Shown here piece after piece: positions 23,001-32,700 of a DNA stretch of 64,000 nucleotides. The notes under the pieces were generated by a model that was given only the letters and a program-made list of their open reading frames with translations, had not been told where the DNA came from and searched no databases. Position 1 is the first letter of the stretch, and every line of letters starts with the position of its first letter. The stretch lies in NCBI GenBank assembly GCA_008692225.1, contig VICG01000010.1:2108001-2172000 (forward strand), written 5' to 3'. The translations under genes were made by a program, and so were the position numbers. Source of the DNA: Monilinia fructicola (lineage: Eukaryota > Ascomycota > Leotiomycetes > Helotiales > Sclerotiniaceae).

Positions 23001-24245
23001 TTACCTACGCTGAAGAGGGCGGCTTGGAATTCCTTCATCGTCTGAACCGACTGTCGACGGCTTTCGAACAAGCGGTGGTCGACTCCTCAATCTGCCTTCC
23101 AGTATTGTTATGTGGTTCTTCAGTTTGTGGACTTCTCCTTGTAAGTCCTCAAATTGCTTCTTCCAATAATCTCCTGAATCTGCAGCTGGACGCGGAACAC
23201 CCAGGATCAAGCTTCATTCCACTCGTTACCCTTCTGGATTTTGTTGTTTCCCGTATATGTTGCAGGTAATCTGTATTGATGTCAGCAACTGTATTTAAAC
23301 CATGGATTGTAAGTTCTACCTTGTATGGGAACTTCGCGAGGCAACCTTTTGATCATGGAGGTTAGAAGAAGAAACTTGTTCTTTGGAAAAGTGATGAGTA
23401 AGTTTCCAAATCACAGATTCTTCATCTACGCTGTTGAATGCATCATTCAGGCGGTGAGTGGCAAAACTGATAGCCTCATCATCATGACCAGGCTCAGTAG
23501 AACCGATCTCGCCAGAACCAAGCTCTTCAGAGCCAACCTCCCCAGAGTCAATCTCTCCAGAGCCAGTCTCTCCAGACCCAGTCTCTCCAGAGCCATCTTG
23601 TCCCGAGCCACTCTGTCTCGAGCCACTCCCTCCAGATCCCGTCTCGTCAGAGATTGCCCTTCCAGACTTCTTTGCTGCCCGTTTCGATTTTCGCTTTGGT
23701 GCAGGAAGAGCATCTGCCAATGTATTCGATTTGGTCGGGGTTTTCTCCTTTTTCATCGAGATCTTGACTTTCTTTGGAGCAGGAGGAACTATATCCGAAT
23801 TCTCGAATGTAGGGTTTTGATCATTGGTATTCTTTTCGACTTGTGGTATTGAAGTTTCCTTATTTTTAATCAAGAATTTGACTCTCTTCAAAGCAGGAGG
23901 AACTCTGTCCGAATTCTCGAACGTAGGCTTTTGATTATCGGTATCTTTCGTCAACTTCTTGTGTCGAGGCTTCACCATTCGTATTGGAAACTGTATCAGA
24001 CTTCTTGACAACAGGATTTTGATCATCAACTTTGGAAGGTGGGACCCTCTCAGCCGTCATCCTCGACCTTCCCCTGTCCCTGCAGATGAAAATTTGATCA
24101 TCAAGCTCTTTCCGGGATGATTTGTGTTAGAATTCTCGGGGGCAGAGTTTTGGTTATTGATGGTGGAATGAGTGTTAGAATTCTCTGCCTGTCTTGCATT
24201 TCCCCTTGACTTGGGAGCTGCGGCTTTGCATTTTTGTCCCGGCAT
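23001..24245 (-). CDS. hypothetical repeat-bearing, basic/coiled-coil protein, frame-broken
   Basis: Three compatible pieces line up on the minus strand. The N-terminal piece starts at 24245 (MPGQKCKAAAPKSRGNAR). The middle (about 24050-23316) contains diverged modules of roughly 35-40 residues with a core like QNPTFENSD.VPPA.K.VK, then a Lys/Arg-rich stretch (PAPKRKSKRAAKKSGRA) and a Gly-Ser-Glu repeat (GSGETGSGE). After a likely intron (GTAGAA donor near 23318, CAG acceptor near 23270) a C-terminal coiled coil follows (YWKKQFEDLQGEVHKLKNHI), ending at 23001. Frame changes are needed near 24070, near 23960 and near 23215. The basic patch could be a nuclear signal. I do not recognise a family; gene boundaries are tentative. 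Confidence 0.55.
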
Positions 24246-25160
24246 GGCTGGAAGAGGTGAATTGAAAGTAAGAGAATATTTGGCTTGATCGTCAAGATCT
24301 TTGATATAAAGTGTTTCTTTCGAAGTGAAGAAGGGGTAAGAATTATCTGATAACTTCGAGATGAGAGGTAATGATGTATATGATGATTGTAAGATATAGG
24401 GAACTGTCTTTTCTTTTCGAAATTACAATCAAGTAAGAATTATTTGGTGATCTCAAAGAAAATAATTATATATACAATAATTTTAATATGTATATGATGA
24501 TAATAAGATGTAAAGAAGAAGAGTATGTTGGATTAATTTTAAGACAATTGATGTATCAAGAAGTGATTACGTCAAATTGACCTTACAATCTTAGAGAGAA
24601 CGATTATATGTATATATGTATACCAAAATTGAAGTGTGTATACAATGATGATAAGAAGGAGAAGAAGGAGAAGAAGGAGAAGAAGGAGAAGAAGGAGAAG
24701 AAGGAGAAGAAGGAGAAGAAGATGAATATATGCCTTGACCTTGAAGATAATCGAGGTATGATGTATGATGTATGATGTATCGTTTTTGGAGTGATAGGCA
24801 AGTAATAATGACTTTATGATCTTCAAGAAGATGATGATATATACACGAATAGAGATCTGTATACAATGATAATAAGATATGAAGAAGAGGTGTATGGGAT
24901 GTGTGATCTGGAAGATGAATGATGTATGATGTATCTTTTCCAAAGTGATGAGTGAAGAAGGCGAGGATGATTGTCTTACGCTGAGATGGAAGAGAATATA
25001 TACAGCAATTTGAGTCTTTGTATGATGGTAACAAGATGTGTATGAAGGTTGAGAGATCTATATAGAGGAAAGATTGATATAGATGAGAGATTGATATATA
25101 TGAGAGAGGATAAATAGAGTTTTTGAAATGGGGGCGATAAATTGATGTGATAAAGGACAA
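24246..25160. repeat. diverged tandem repeat (about 160-220 bp units) with (GAAGAAGGA)n
   Basis: Similar blocks recur at about 24310, 24550, 24770 and 24925: ATGATGTATC/TGTTTCTTTCG, AAGTGAT/AAGTGAAGAAGG, a TATATATACA..A stretch, GTATACAATGATGATAAGA, then AGAAG-rich sequence. Inside the second block GAAGAAGGA expands to about eight copies (24655-24722). Open frames across it are simple-sequence artefacts. Confidence 0.7.
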
Positions 25161-27157
25161 GTTTTCTTAGAATGAAGACTTTTTTGGTCAGGAATTGGAC
25201 CAGTTTCTATTGGAATCAACCAGTTCATATAGAAATCGATTTGGGAATTCCATGACTCATGGACGCTTGCAATTTATGGTAGTTTGCTATAATTTGCTAT
25301 AGTTCACCATTATTTACCATTTTTTACCATTATTTCCTATCATTTCCTATAATTTGCTATAAAACATGAACTATACTGTGATTCTCGAAAGATATACCAA
25401 GATATATACCAAGACATACCGGTAGTGCTGGTAGTGGATGCCTCGATTCATGCAATTGTTTCTTTCTAGCAGTTTCTAAGACAATATACCCCCCATTCAA
25501 GACTTGCAAGTTCGATATATAACAGGATTATGATATGTTAGATGCATTTAGCAAGAATATCTGTCCATATGCTGCCATCACCACTTTCTACCAGTATAAA
25601 CAAATTTGAAACACCAAACTCATGATCAACAACCAATTGTAGAGATCAAAGCTTTCCAAACTTTGTATGCCGACTCTCCAGTTCATGTGTCTGATAATTG
25701 GATATGGAAGTATTGTCATTGGGGCCCTGTGGAAGTTCTTATGATCTCGAGTATATTCCTCATCATGGGCATCCTGTAAACATCATGACTCTGAATTCAA
25801 CTTTCCATCGAGGTTTTCAGCTAGTTCTGTGCCAGAAAGGAAATCAGGCTTTCTAAACATGGTGATTAGGAGGTTTCAATAATTTGTGGTTATGTGCCTT
25901 CATCATAGATGAAATTAGCTGATGGAGTTAACAGAGTTTCCTGCCTTCGATTCCACAGAAACTCGAAATATCTAGATTTTATCAACATACGCCATTTTTA
26001 ATACACCAATTAGTCTTATAAATCAATGAGAAATAGTCTCTGGTAAATCTGAAATTCATAGATCTCAAGTTTGATAATATATTGCCGTTACTGCCAGAGT
26101 TGAAGATGCTTCGATTCAAGTAACCCACTGAACACTTTGTAGTTCAAAGATCCATACTATTAATTGAGCATCTGTGAAGTATTTGGGAGATCCATGATCC
26201 ATAACATTCCCTCAATTGAAGTTTGAATGATCAGAGCCCATGAGTTTAAATGATATGAAGATAACTTTACGTCACGATCAATTCCCCACCGCTATTTTTG
26301 AATCTGCCCTTCCTTCTTGCTCGTTCCTCCCTTCCTCCCTTCCTCCCTTCTTCTCTTTTCCCTTAGTATTAATATGTGATATTTACATTTACCATCATAA
26401 GCTCAAATTCAATCCACAAATCTCACGACTCGCTCGTTTAAAAGAACGATACGAAACTTTTGACGAAACCCACTCTTTTCTCGACAACTGACGCTCTCAC
26501 AACTCTGCTCACAGCGATGGCACAGGCCAAGAAAGAAAAAGACAAGAATTCAAAAGTACCTACCACCCGCCACTGAACTGGAAATCCCACAAAGCAGAAA
26601 AAGATCTAAATCACATAAAGACTGTCAATGAAAAATTTCATCTCATTGCATCAGATTCTCTATCCCATCATAATAATCCCAATAACCAATATCCCAAGAA
26701 CCTAATGAAATATTCCCTCGCTCCAAACCAAGCAAATTGCAGCAATATACAAGTTGATAAAGCCTTGACAGATGAAATGCGTTCGCTGACGAAAAATGAA
26801 GATACGAACTCCAGACCACTCACTACCCCTCTTTAGCGAGTAGGTTCTTTCGTAAGCGCTACCCGCAGAGCCTCAATTTGCTATAGCGTCGTACCCCACC
26901 ACGTGCCGTCACCGCGTTTAATTGCATATGCTGGTGCATTGATAGAAGCCGCTTCGGTTGTCCAAATTATTTAATCGTGGAGATAAAAAGCGGCGAGACA
27001 CAAATTCAGGCATATCCCTCCACCCCACGAAAGCTTACCTGTACAGCGTGCGCAAATCCACCCAGCCTCACCTCCACCACGCAGCTTCCTCCTCTCCCCC
27101 ACCACCACACAAACACGCAACCCAATCACGACCGCGACCGACAAACACACACACACG
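25161..27157. other. geneless spacer before SRP14
   Basis: 25270-25365 is a cluster of related short words (TTTGCTATAA, TTTACCATT, TTTCCTATCA). 25440-26230 is moderately AT-rich unique sequence in which I found no convincing transposon or gene remnant. 26320-26350 is a CTTCCTCC run. The last few hundred bases before 27158 should hold the SRP14 promoter. Confidence 0.45.
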
Positions 27158-27736
27158 ATGCCACACCTACCCACCGCCCAAGAATGGCTCACCCAATCCT
27201 CCCTACTCCTCAAAGCGCACCCCAGCACCGTACGTCCCTCCCTTCCCTTCCCTTCCCTTCCTCTCCCCAACCCAACCCCAGCTAACCACCCCCAGACCCG
27301 CATAACAACCAAATACACGATTCTCCACGCGCGCGACAGCGCCCACGCCCCCTCAACCACGCACTCCACAGCCACCAAGCCGCGACTCCCCAAACCCAAA
27401 GCCCCGTCCGACGCTGCAGCCCCGACGCCGGAGCCGCCCCGCGCCACCCTGACCATCACGACGTTTCATCCGCGATCTGGGGTGAACCTCAAGTACACGA
27501 CGAATAAGGCGGCGGAGGTGGGTCGCTTGATACAGATTATGGGGAAGTTGGGGCGATTGATGGCGGGGTTGCCGGAGGAGAGGGAGGCGCTGGGGGAGAT
27601 TGCGATGGGAGAGGGGTTGGAGGGGGGCGCGGGTGCGGTGGAGGAGAAGAAGATTGAGGGGGGGAAGGGACAGGCGCAAGCAGGAGCAGGAGCAGGAGCA
27701 GGAGGAAAGGGCAAGAAGAAGAAGGGGAAGAAATGA
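27158..27736 (+). CDS. SRP14: signal recognition particle subunit SRP14
   Basis: Small Alu-domain subunit of the signal recognition particle, which slows elongation during co-translational ER targeting. The gene starts MPHLPTAQEWLTQSSLLLKA and has one intron, 27230-27295 (GTACGT...CCCCAG). The intron is 66 bp, so the frame also stays open if unspliced (192 versus 170 residues). After splicing, TRITTKYTILHARD, an inserted Pro/Ala-rich stretch, then ATLTITTFHP, SGVNLKYTTNKAAEVGRLI and GRLMAGLPEE match the fungal SRP14 fold. The tail is Gly/Ala then Lys-rich (GKGKKKKGKK), as expected for RNA binding. GC content is clearly higher than the surroundings. No frame damage. Confidence 0.85.
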   Translation: MPHLPTAQEWLTQSSLLLKAHPSTVRPSLPFPSLPLPNPTPANHPQTRITTKYTILHARDSAHAPSTTHSTATKPRLPKPKAPSDAAAPTPEPPRATLTITTFHPRSGVNLKYTTNKAAEVGRLIQIMGKLGRLMAGLPEEREALGEIAMGEGLEGGAGAVEEKKIEGGKGQAQAGAGAGAGGKGKKKKGKK

Positions 27737-28552
27737 ATGAGTTTCCGATGAGACGAGACGAGAGAAAGAAATCCGGTGTGAAGGGTGGCATTGATCAAGT
27801 GCATGTCGAAGGACGGCCCATTCCATCCCTTTCTTTCACCTTGTATTGAGGGACAGACGGGTGCGCCAAAAGCATCGTATCGGTTTCCATATTGTTGCTC
27901 CTCGATATGTAGCTGGACGGGCATTTCAGAGATGTTGACTTGGATTGAATTGTGCAAGTCCTGTCGTCAGTGCAGGCTTGCTATTCTGAAGAAATGCGCA
28001 TAGCGAGGCTGGTCGAGGTGCTGTGGTTGTGAGAGAACTTGTTGATACTCGCTCGGTGTCTCTGCATGTAATATAGTAATCAATATTAGACACGTCATGC
28101 ATATCAACATGTCCCAATTCTACCAATTCAGACAAATCATATATAACCTTGGAAGATCACTGTAACAATATCCGCCCCAAAAGAGCAGACGGAAATATCA
28201 GATACTCATGTATGTTAATGTTGAAAATTTATTCGTTACGCTAACTAGTAGCATCATATTTATCCTATCCATTCAATTCATCCTACCATGGTATGCCTCC
28301 CAACCATGATATCCCTTTCAGTCACCTGTGTCCAAATGACTCGTATGATTCATATTCCTCGATCCCACCCAACCAATTTTTCCCAACACCTCAACTCCTG
28401 CATGCTAAAATATTATTTGTACATAAGCCACATACCCACAGACATCTATGTATGCAAGCCCCGTGAATGAAGTGAAGAGTTGTGCAGATTAAACGCCAAT
28501 GCCACCTTGAAAACAAAACAAAAGCAAGGAGTGAAGACAAGATTGAGATGAT
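27737..28552. other. 3' flanks of SRP14 and the ribonucleotide reductase gene
   Basis: The two genes converge here. I see no further gene in this 0.8 kb; short frames on both strands lack family features. Confidence 0.5.
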
Positions 28553-29955
28553 CTAAAAGTCTTCATCAAAGTTGAAGTCACCTCCATTCTCTGCCTTGGC
28601 TTCGGTCTGAGCTTCGGTATCCTCGTGCTTCTTTTGGGTACCAGCCATGACACCAGCCTTTTGGTAATCGCCAACTCTCTTCTCGAAGAAGTTGGTCTTG
28701 CCAGCCAAGGAGATGTTCTCCATGAAGTCGAATGGGTTGGCAGATCTGTAGACTTTGTCGTTACCCAGAGCGAGGAGGAGACGATCAGCAACGAACTCGA
28801 TGTATTGCTTCATGAGAGTGGAGTTCATTCCCAAGAGAGCACATGGAAGAGCCTCGGTCAAAAATTCTTGCTCGATTTCTACAGCTTCGGTGATGACATC
28901 TTGAACGGATTGCTTGGATGGGCGATGCTTAAGATGGGAGAAGAGGAGGCATGCAAAGTCAGTGTGAAGGCCTTCATCACGGGAGATGAGTTCGTTGGAG
29001 AAAGTGAGTCCAGCCATGAGACCACGCTTCTTAAGCCAGAAGATGGAGGCGAAGGATCCGGAGAAGAAAATACCTTCAACGGCGGCGAAAGCGACGAGAC
29101 GTTGAGCAAAAGTAGAATTCTTGTCTTGGATCCATTTGACAGCCCAGTCGGCCTTCTTCTTGATGCAAGGAACTATCAAGGTTGTTAGATTGTACATCGT
29201 AGATGGGTGGGTTTATAACTTACTGGTATCGATAGCGTTGAATAGATATGTCTTTTGTGCTTGTTCCTTGATATATGTGTCGATGAGAAGCGAGTATGTT
29301 TCAGAGTGAATGTTCTCCATCATGATTTGGAATCCGTAGAAGCATCTTGCTTCTGGGATTTGAACTTCACCACTGAATCGCTCAACCAAGTTTTCATTGA
29401 CAATTCCGTCGGATGCAGCGAAGAATGCGAGAACGTGGGAGATAAAGTAGCGCTCGTCATCATTGAGTCTGTTGTTCCAGTCGTGTAGATCCTTTGACAG
29501 ATCAATCTCTTCTGCGGTCCAGAAAGATGCTTCGGCCTTCTTGTACATCTGCCAGATCTGTTTGCAAAAAGTATGTCAGCACTTTACGCGTCAGCGCATG
29601 ATGTGACGCGACCTACCTCATGGTACTTGATTGGGAAGAGAACGAAACGGTTTGGGTTCTCTTGGAGAAGAGGCTCATCGGCTTCTTCTGGCTTGATTCC
29701 AGGTGCAACTGCGGCAGGCTTTTTCTCCTCGACAATTGGCTTCTTGATCTCTTCAACAACTGGCGTGTCAGCATCGAATGCAGCGTTCTCTTTGCCGGTA
29801 AAGTCGAGCTTCTTAACGGGTGATTTCCATCTTCAAGTTTTCAATGCCAGAGGCAGCCTGCGAAAGAATTCAAGTTAGTACCGTATTGACGAAAAAAAAT
29901 AGAGGGGTGGCGCGTTAAAACGTACATTCTTTAATGGGGTAAGTTGAGAAGTCAT
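28553..29955 (-). CDS. RNR2: ribonucleoside-diphosphate reductase small subunit (R2), one indel
   Basis: Supplies the di-iron/tyrosyl radical for reduction of ribonucleotides to dNTPs with the large subunit. Four exons: 29955-29926, 29857-29617, 29557-29224, 29172-28553; intron 1 has a TACTAAC branch site. N-terminal [10 protein letters not shown], then a Glu/Lys/Pro-rich region; the R2 core shows [28 protein letters not shown], the [16 protein letters not shown] segment carrying iron ligands and the probable radical Tyr, [19 protein letters not shown], and [11 protein letters not shown]. It ends with FNFDEDF, the tail that docks to R1. Length about 407 residues, normal. One frame break at 29818-29820 (MEIT/VKKLDF junction, one C too many). 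Upstream DNA carries ACGCGT. Confidence 0.95.
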
Positions 29956-30651
29956 TGTGCTTGAATATGATAAAGGTGACGAAGAATGATTATTGGTATC
30001 TAAAATGCAAGAGAGAAGAAAGTCGTGGAGTTGTTTGTGTTGTGATGTGTTGAGTAGAAAGTGTGTACGAATCGATTGTTAGAAAGAGAAACCGCGTCTT
30101 TAAGAGCTTGTCGGACGCGTCACGTGTTGAAAATAACCAACGCGCTAAATTTCGCGTTCGCGTTGAAAAAAAGGCTGGGTACAGTACACTTTGACCACCA
30201 AACCACTTATCATCCTCATTCAGCCATTCAGGTCAGTGAATTGAGTCCCACTTGATGCCAAGCAAAATTATCAGATCTTAATCCTTGAAGATCACTAAGA
30301 AACCACTGTAAACGCGTGGAATATTGGTAAAAATCTTTATAATGAGTGGAGTAAAATCAGTCACGATGATTCAGGTGCTCAGTGCATCTGGACTTGAAGA
30401 GGCATCTATGGGGAATATGATGCGGACACTCAAAAGTTTATTAAATTGAATGGATTTTCATTTTCATTAATTTGCATCTATGGTATCTTATATCTTAAAG
30501 CCTCCCATTCCTAAACGCAATGTATCTTTTGTTACTTACAAAGCAGAGTGTCATCAATTACTGAACAAACAAAGAAAATCGTGCCGGCATTAAAATATCG
30601 AACATCCCTAGAACATTCCACGAGCCCGAAAGATGGAAGTCATAATCTCTT
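29956..30651. promoter_or_regulatory. RNR2 upstream region with MCB-like elements
   Basis: ACGCGT at 30115-30120 is immediately followed by CACGTG at 30121-30126, and ACGCGC/TCGCGTTCGCG words follow to about 30167. ACGCGT is the MluI cell-cycle box used by MBF to time RNR transcription at G1/S in yeasts; the match to a ribonucleotide reductase gene supports conservation. Another ACGCGT lies in intron 2 (29586-29591). The far side abuts the 3' end of the DUF4112 gene. Confidence 0.6.
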
Positions 30652-31655
30652 TTAACGTCTACCGCTCTTTTTAACTTTCTTGGGACGAGCTGGAAGTGGA
30701 GGCTCGGGCTCTGGCTGTCTGGTCCGCTCAGATCTATCGCGACGACCTTGCTCGGGGATAGGCTGTCTTGTACGTTCGGATCGATTTCCACGACCCTGCT
30801 CCGGGTCAGGCTGTCTTGTTCGCTCTGCGCTACCGCCATAACCAAACCAGCTGTTACGATTACGTCCACCTGGCTCCGAGGGTTGACAGTTTCTGTGTTT
30901 GCTCTGGATGTATATCGTGGGGGCTCATCATCAGAAGAGAGCTGCTGGTCATAAAGATCAAATTCATCTGGGTCGGTAACATCGACGGCAGGTAAACCTT
31001 CACCCTTTGCCTTCAGTATCCTTGCTCCCTTATCGCGCAGATGTCTTTCAAGCTCGAGGGCGTTTCTGGTATTTGCGCGGAAGACTGCATCAACGAGATC
31101 TCCCGCGAATGGTATGAGGCCGACGGCAAAATCGAGCATGATATTGAACATCATCTTGGCCCTAACATTGTTTGGAAGTCCCCCATCGACTTTATCACAT
31201 GTTCGAAATACCATGAGCGCCATAAATAGATCGATAAAGTCTCCGATCCTATATTATGTCAGCGAAGTTATATTGCGGGAATGTCGAAGTTGACTTACGC
31301 GGGAACGAGGCCAATTACACTACTCCATCCGAATCGAATTCCACAACAATTGAAGAGACTCATGTCTAGTCTATAAGCTCTGCGCTTGACTTTGGTGAGA
31401 ATCTTTGCATCTTTGTCTGATATGCCGGCAGGTATAGCCTTTCTTCTCTTTTGAGTCTTCTTTTTCGAAGGCACACCATCCAAACGGGAAGCGGGAACAG
31501 TCTCGAAGTACAGATCCTGCAAAAAAGAGTTAGTAAACTAACTGTTGAGGAAATAGAAATTCTGTGGATTGATATCGTACCTCTGATCCAAACTTATTTG
31601 AAACTGACTCCCCCAATACCTTTTTACTGATGTACTTTGCTGCAAGCGAAGTCAT
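30652..31655 (-). CDS. DUF4112-family protein with a C-terminal Arg/Pro repeat
   Basis: Three exons: 31655-31581 (MTSLAAKYISKKVLGES), 31516-31299, 31248-30652. The conserved DUF4112 part reads RAYRLDMSLFNCCG, FGWSSVIGLVPAIGDFIDLF, and NIMLDFAVGLIPFAGDLVDA, two hydrophobic, membrane-like hairpins, followed by ANTRNALELERHL. Members are uncharacterised. After PRSQ the frame breaks at about 30868-30872 (one base missing); the restored C-terminus has three tandem units of the type SERTRQP.PEQGR and ends KKVKKSGRR. Total about 296 residues. The molecular role is unknown; membrane association is inferred from hydrophobicity. Confidence 0.85.
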
Positions 31656-32700
31656 GATTGTTGAGTTTGTGTGAGTAGCTGCAGTTGTATGTGGAATTAA
31701 TAGTTTCTTGAACAGGATATTTTTCTCCTTTAATAAGTTATGAAGTATTGAAGAATTGTTAACACGACTGATTTTATGATAATAGGGTTTTCTGCATAGA
31801 TTCGTTTGTTCTTGGGTTCGTTGGTGGTGGTTTGTTGATGAATGGTTTCAGAAAGCGCCTGATATGACTATTCTTGGACTGTCCCAGTTTGACACATAGA
31901 ACTAAAATATGATTGTGTTTGGATCTCAATGAACAAACAGTAAGTGAATAGGAATAGGAATAGAAATGGAAATGGAAATGGAAATGAAAATAGAAAATCC
32001 TTCAAGAGAAATGCCCTCCTTACTCACCTACCTACCTACTACTTATCTATAATCCCTTTCCTAAAACCTTGAAAACAAAGCTTGATTTGCATTTATCTTT
32101 CATGTCGTGCCAGAGTTTTGTTCCAAGATTCGACTGCGCCCCCTGTGTTTGCTGTATCTAGAAACGTCATGGAAATGCAGATCCTAAGCGCATCCAATTA
32201 ATCGATACCTCCACTGGCTGAAGAGAAGCTTAATTCACTCTACCGAGTCGCTCCCTGACTAATAATTTTTGATCTGCCCATTTTCAAACGTACGCAGCAG
32301 TGAAGCAATAAAGAAAACAGTCATGTGAAAGTGTGGCTGAGGACATCTGTGGCGTTATGATCAATTGTGGCTTCACACGGTCCTATTTGAGTTCCGAGCT
32401 CCTAATCAAATCAAGCTGTTGACACTGCCTCATTTTCCACCCAACTGTACTGTATCAACATCCAACTCATCCATTCATACCTCCACATATTTACGATCTT
32501 CCGATAAAGTCATATCATACTGTGATTATCATATTTGCCGAGATACGATTCGCAGGTTTTCCTATTACTTGGGGCCATTCCTTTATTTTGCCACTTTTCA
32601 TATCATTTTGGGTTCAATTTATTCGGCCTAAGCGTACCTGCGCGTCCCCCGCTCCGAAAAGAAACTCGAGTCGTTGATATGCTTGTGACGCGAAGACAAC
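31656..32700. promoter_or_regulatory. divergent intergenic region between the DUF4112 and DCP2 genes
   Basis: The two flanking genes start at its ends and run apart, so both promoters should lie here. A GGAAATGGAAATGGAAAT run occupies 31955-31990. I see no gene. Confidence 0.5.

Noticed and set aside
24572..25160. Ser- and Leu-rich minus-strand frames
   Set aside because: They are translations of the (GAAGAAGGA)n and diverged tandem repeat.
25440..26230. Possible decayed copia/gypsy retrotransposon
   Set aside because: Some phrases looked suggestive, but neither strand gave a recognisable polymerase or integrase motif, and no paired LTRs were seen.
27158..27736. SRP14 as an intronless 192-residue protein
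   Set aside because: The 66-bp in-frame segment has GTACGT and CCCCAG ends and reads as low-complexity Pro/Ser/Phe, so splicing to 170 residues is more likely.
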